DNA of 64,000 nucleotides from Pelagibacterium luteolum. GTDB taxonomy: Bacteria; Pseudomonadota; Alphaproteobacteria; Rhizobiales; Devosiaceae. Where the stretch lies: assembly GCF_900100665.1 (NCBI RefSeq), contig NZ_FNCS01000011.1, positions 33,493 through 97,492 of the forward strand, in the 5' to 3' direction. A program made the position numbers and the translations under genes. Shown in pieces: positions 63,682-64,000 of this stretch. The notes under the pieces are model-generated. The model was not told the origin of the DNA and made no database searches. It was given only the letters and a program-made list of their open reading frames with translations. Each line of letters starts with the position of its first letter. Positions within the stretch are counted from its first letter, which is position 1.

Positions 63682-64000
63682 GTAAGCGCGAAGGTCACCC
63701 CGTCTGTTGCCGTCTTTCCTGGGGCGCTATTGGCACCTGAGAGTTTGTGATGGGTGTCATGTTCTATGTCTGCGACTATGCCTGGGGATAGAAGTTTCCA
63801 TCTGATCGAGGCGGTGCCTGATCGGCTGGAAGGCGCACCGATGGCACGACGGCGTCGATGGTCTGATGCGTTCAAGGCAGAGGTAGTGGCGCGGAGCTTT
63901 GAACCGGGGACGAACGTTTCGGCCCTGGCGCGCGAGATCGGGATACAGGCCTCTCAGTTGTTTGGCTGGCGAGCGGAAGCCCTCAGGCGGGGTGAGGTCA
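63682..64000 (+). mobile_element. Left end of an IS66-family insertion sequence (continues past window)
   Basis: A TnpA-type gene of the IS66 family starts at 63766, and GTAAGCGCG at 63682, just upstream, resembles the conserved GTAAGCG start of IS66 terminal inverted repeats. If this is the left end, an 8-bp target duplicate would begin as CAACGACC (63674-63681). The right end lies outside the window. Confidence 0.65.
63766..64000 (+). CDS. tnpA: IS66-family TnpA (Orf1), partial
   Basis: The first 78 residues of a small IS66 accessory protein, cut by the window edge. After about 25 residues comes MARRRRWSDAFKAEVVARSFEPGTNVSALAREIGIQASQLFGWR, a helix-turn-helix that matches the IS66 TnpA pattern ('RRRRW...K..IV.ESF.PG..VS..AR..G....QLF.WR'). 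IS66 TnpA is needed for transposition with TnpB and TnpC, which should lie to the right. An earlier ATG at 63760 is closed by a nearby stop. Confidence 0.85.
   Translation, partial: MSATMPGDRSFHLIEAVPDRLEGAPMARRRRWSDAFKAEVVARSFEPGTNVSALAREIGIQASQLFGWRAEALRRGEV

Noticed and set aside
63432..63875. 147-codon minus-strand frame at the right end
   Set aside because: It runs across the apparent IS end and the TnpA start, with no family resemblance.

Overview
The window looks like chromosomal DNA of an alphaproteobacterium of the order Hyphomicrobiales, plausibly Devosiaceae. This rests on protein style, GC-rich codon use, many ATGA/GTGA-coupled operons, abundant ABC importers and a PQQ-dependent dehydrogenase locus; it is an inference, because no rRNA or other marker gene is present. 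I found no tRNA, rRNA or CRISPR array.

Region 1 (1-21.75 kb) is a surface-polysaccharide region. It holds an ABC-2 O-antigen/capsule exporter (Wzm/Wzt with a Wzt carbohydrate-binding domain), a methyltransferase ending in a coiled coil (possible chain terminator and ruler), a two-domain GT2 enzyme, the dTDP-rhamnose genes rfbD and rfbB, a polyprenyl-phosphate sugar-1-phosphate transferase, two tandem GT8 enzymes, an O-antigen ligase/polymerase-like protein, and GT32-, GT92- and GT25-like transferases. It is interrupted at about 9.8-14.9 kb by a small foreign-looking block: a tyrosine recombinase with three uncharacterised genes, one resembling DUF3102.

Region 2 (22-41 kb) appears to be one regulon for organophosphate uptake and breakdown. 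A LacI-type regulator sits among three transcription units: (a) dual-specificity phosphatase, Na/Pi-cotransporter-like protein, metallophosphoesterase and TetR regulator; (b) two-domain permease, ATPase, three paralogous periplasmic binding proteins and two inositol-monophosphatase-family enzymes; (c) an AfuABC-like importer. Five copies of a TTGCACAGCTGTGCAA-like palindrome lie in just the two control regions serving these units and the regulator.

Region 3 (41.1-48.4 kb) has a small PilZ protein and a GntR(FCD)-controlled VOC-protein plus Opp/Dpp-type importer operon, with a perfect 16-bp palindrome between regulator and operon.

Region 4 (48.4-63.2 kb) is a PQQ-dependent alcohol dehydrogenase locus. 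It runs: cytochrome c, quinoprotein dehydrogenase, terminator, MxaJ-like periplasmic protein, an M50-protease-like membrane protein lacking its catalytic motif, a membrane protein with a long polar tail, a 1410-residue Bat/von Willebrand factor A fusion, MoxR ATPase, DUF58 protein, an ABC-2 exporter pair and a second periplasmic binding protein. It resembles the mxaRSACKL assembly genes of methylotrophs but has a different layout and an enzyme with an apparently altered metal site.

The right edge (from about 63.68 kb) enters an IS66-family insertion sequence.
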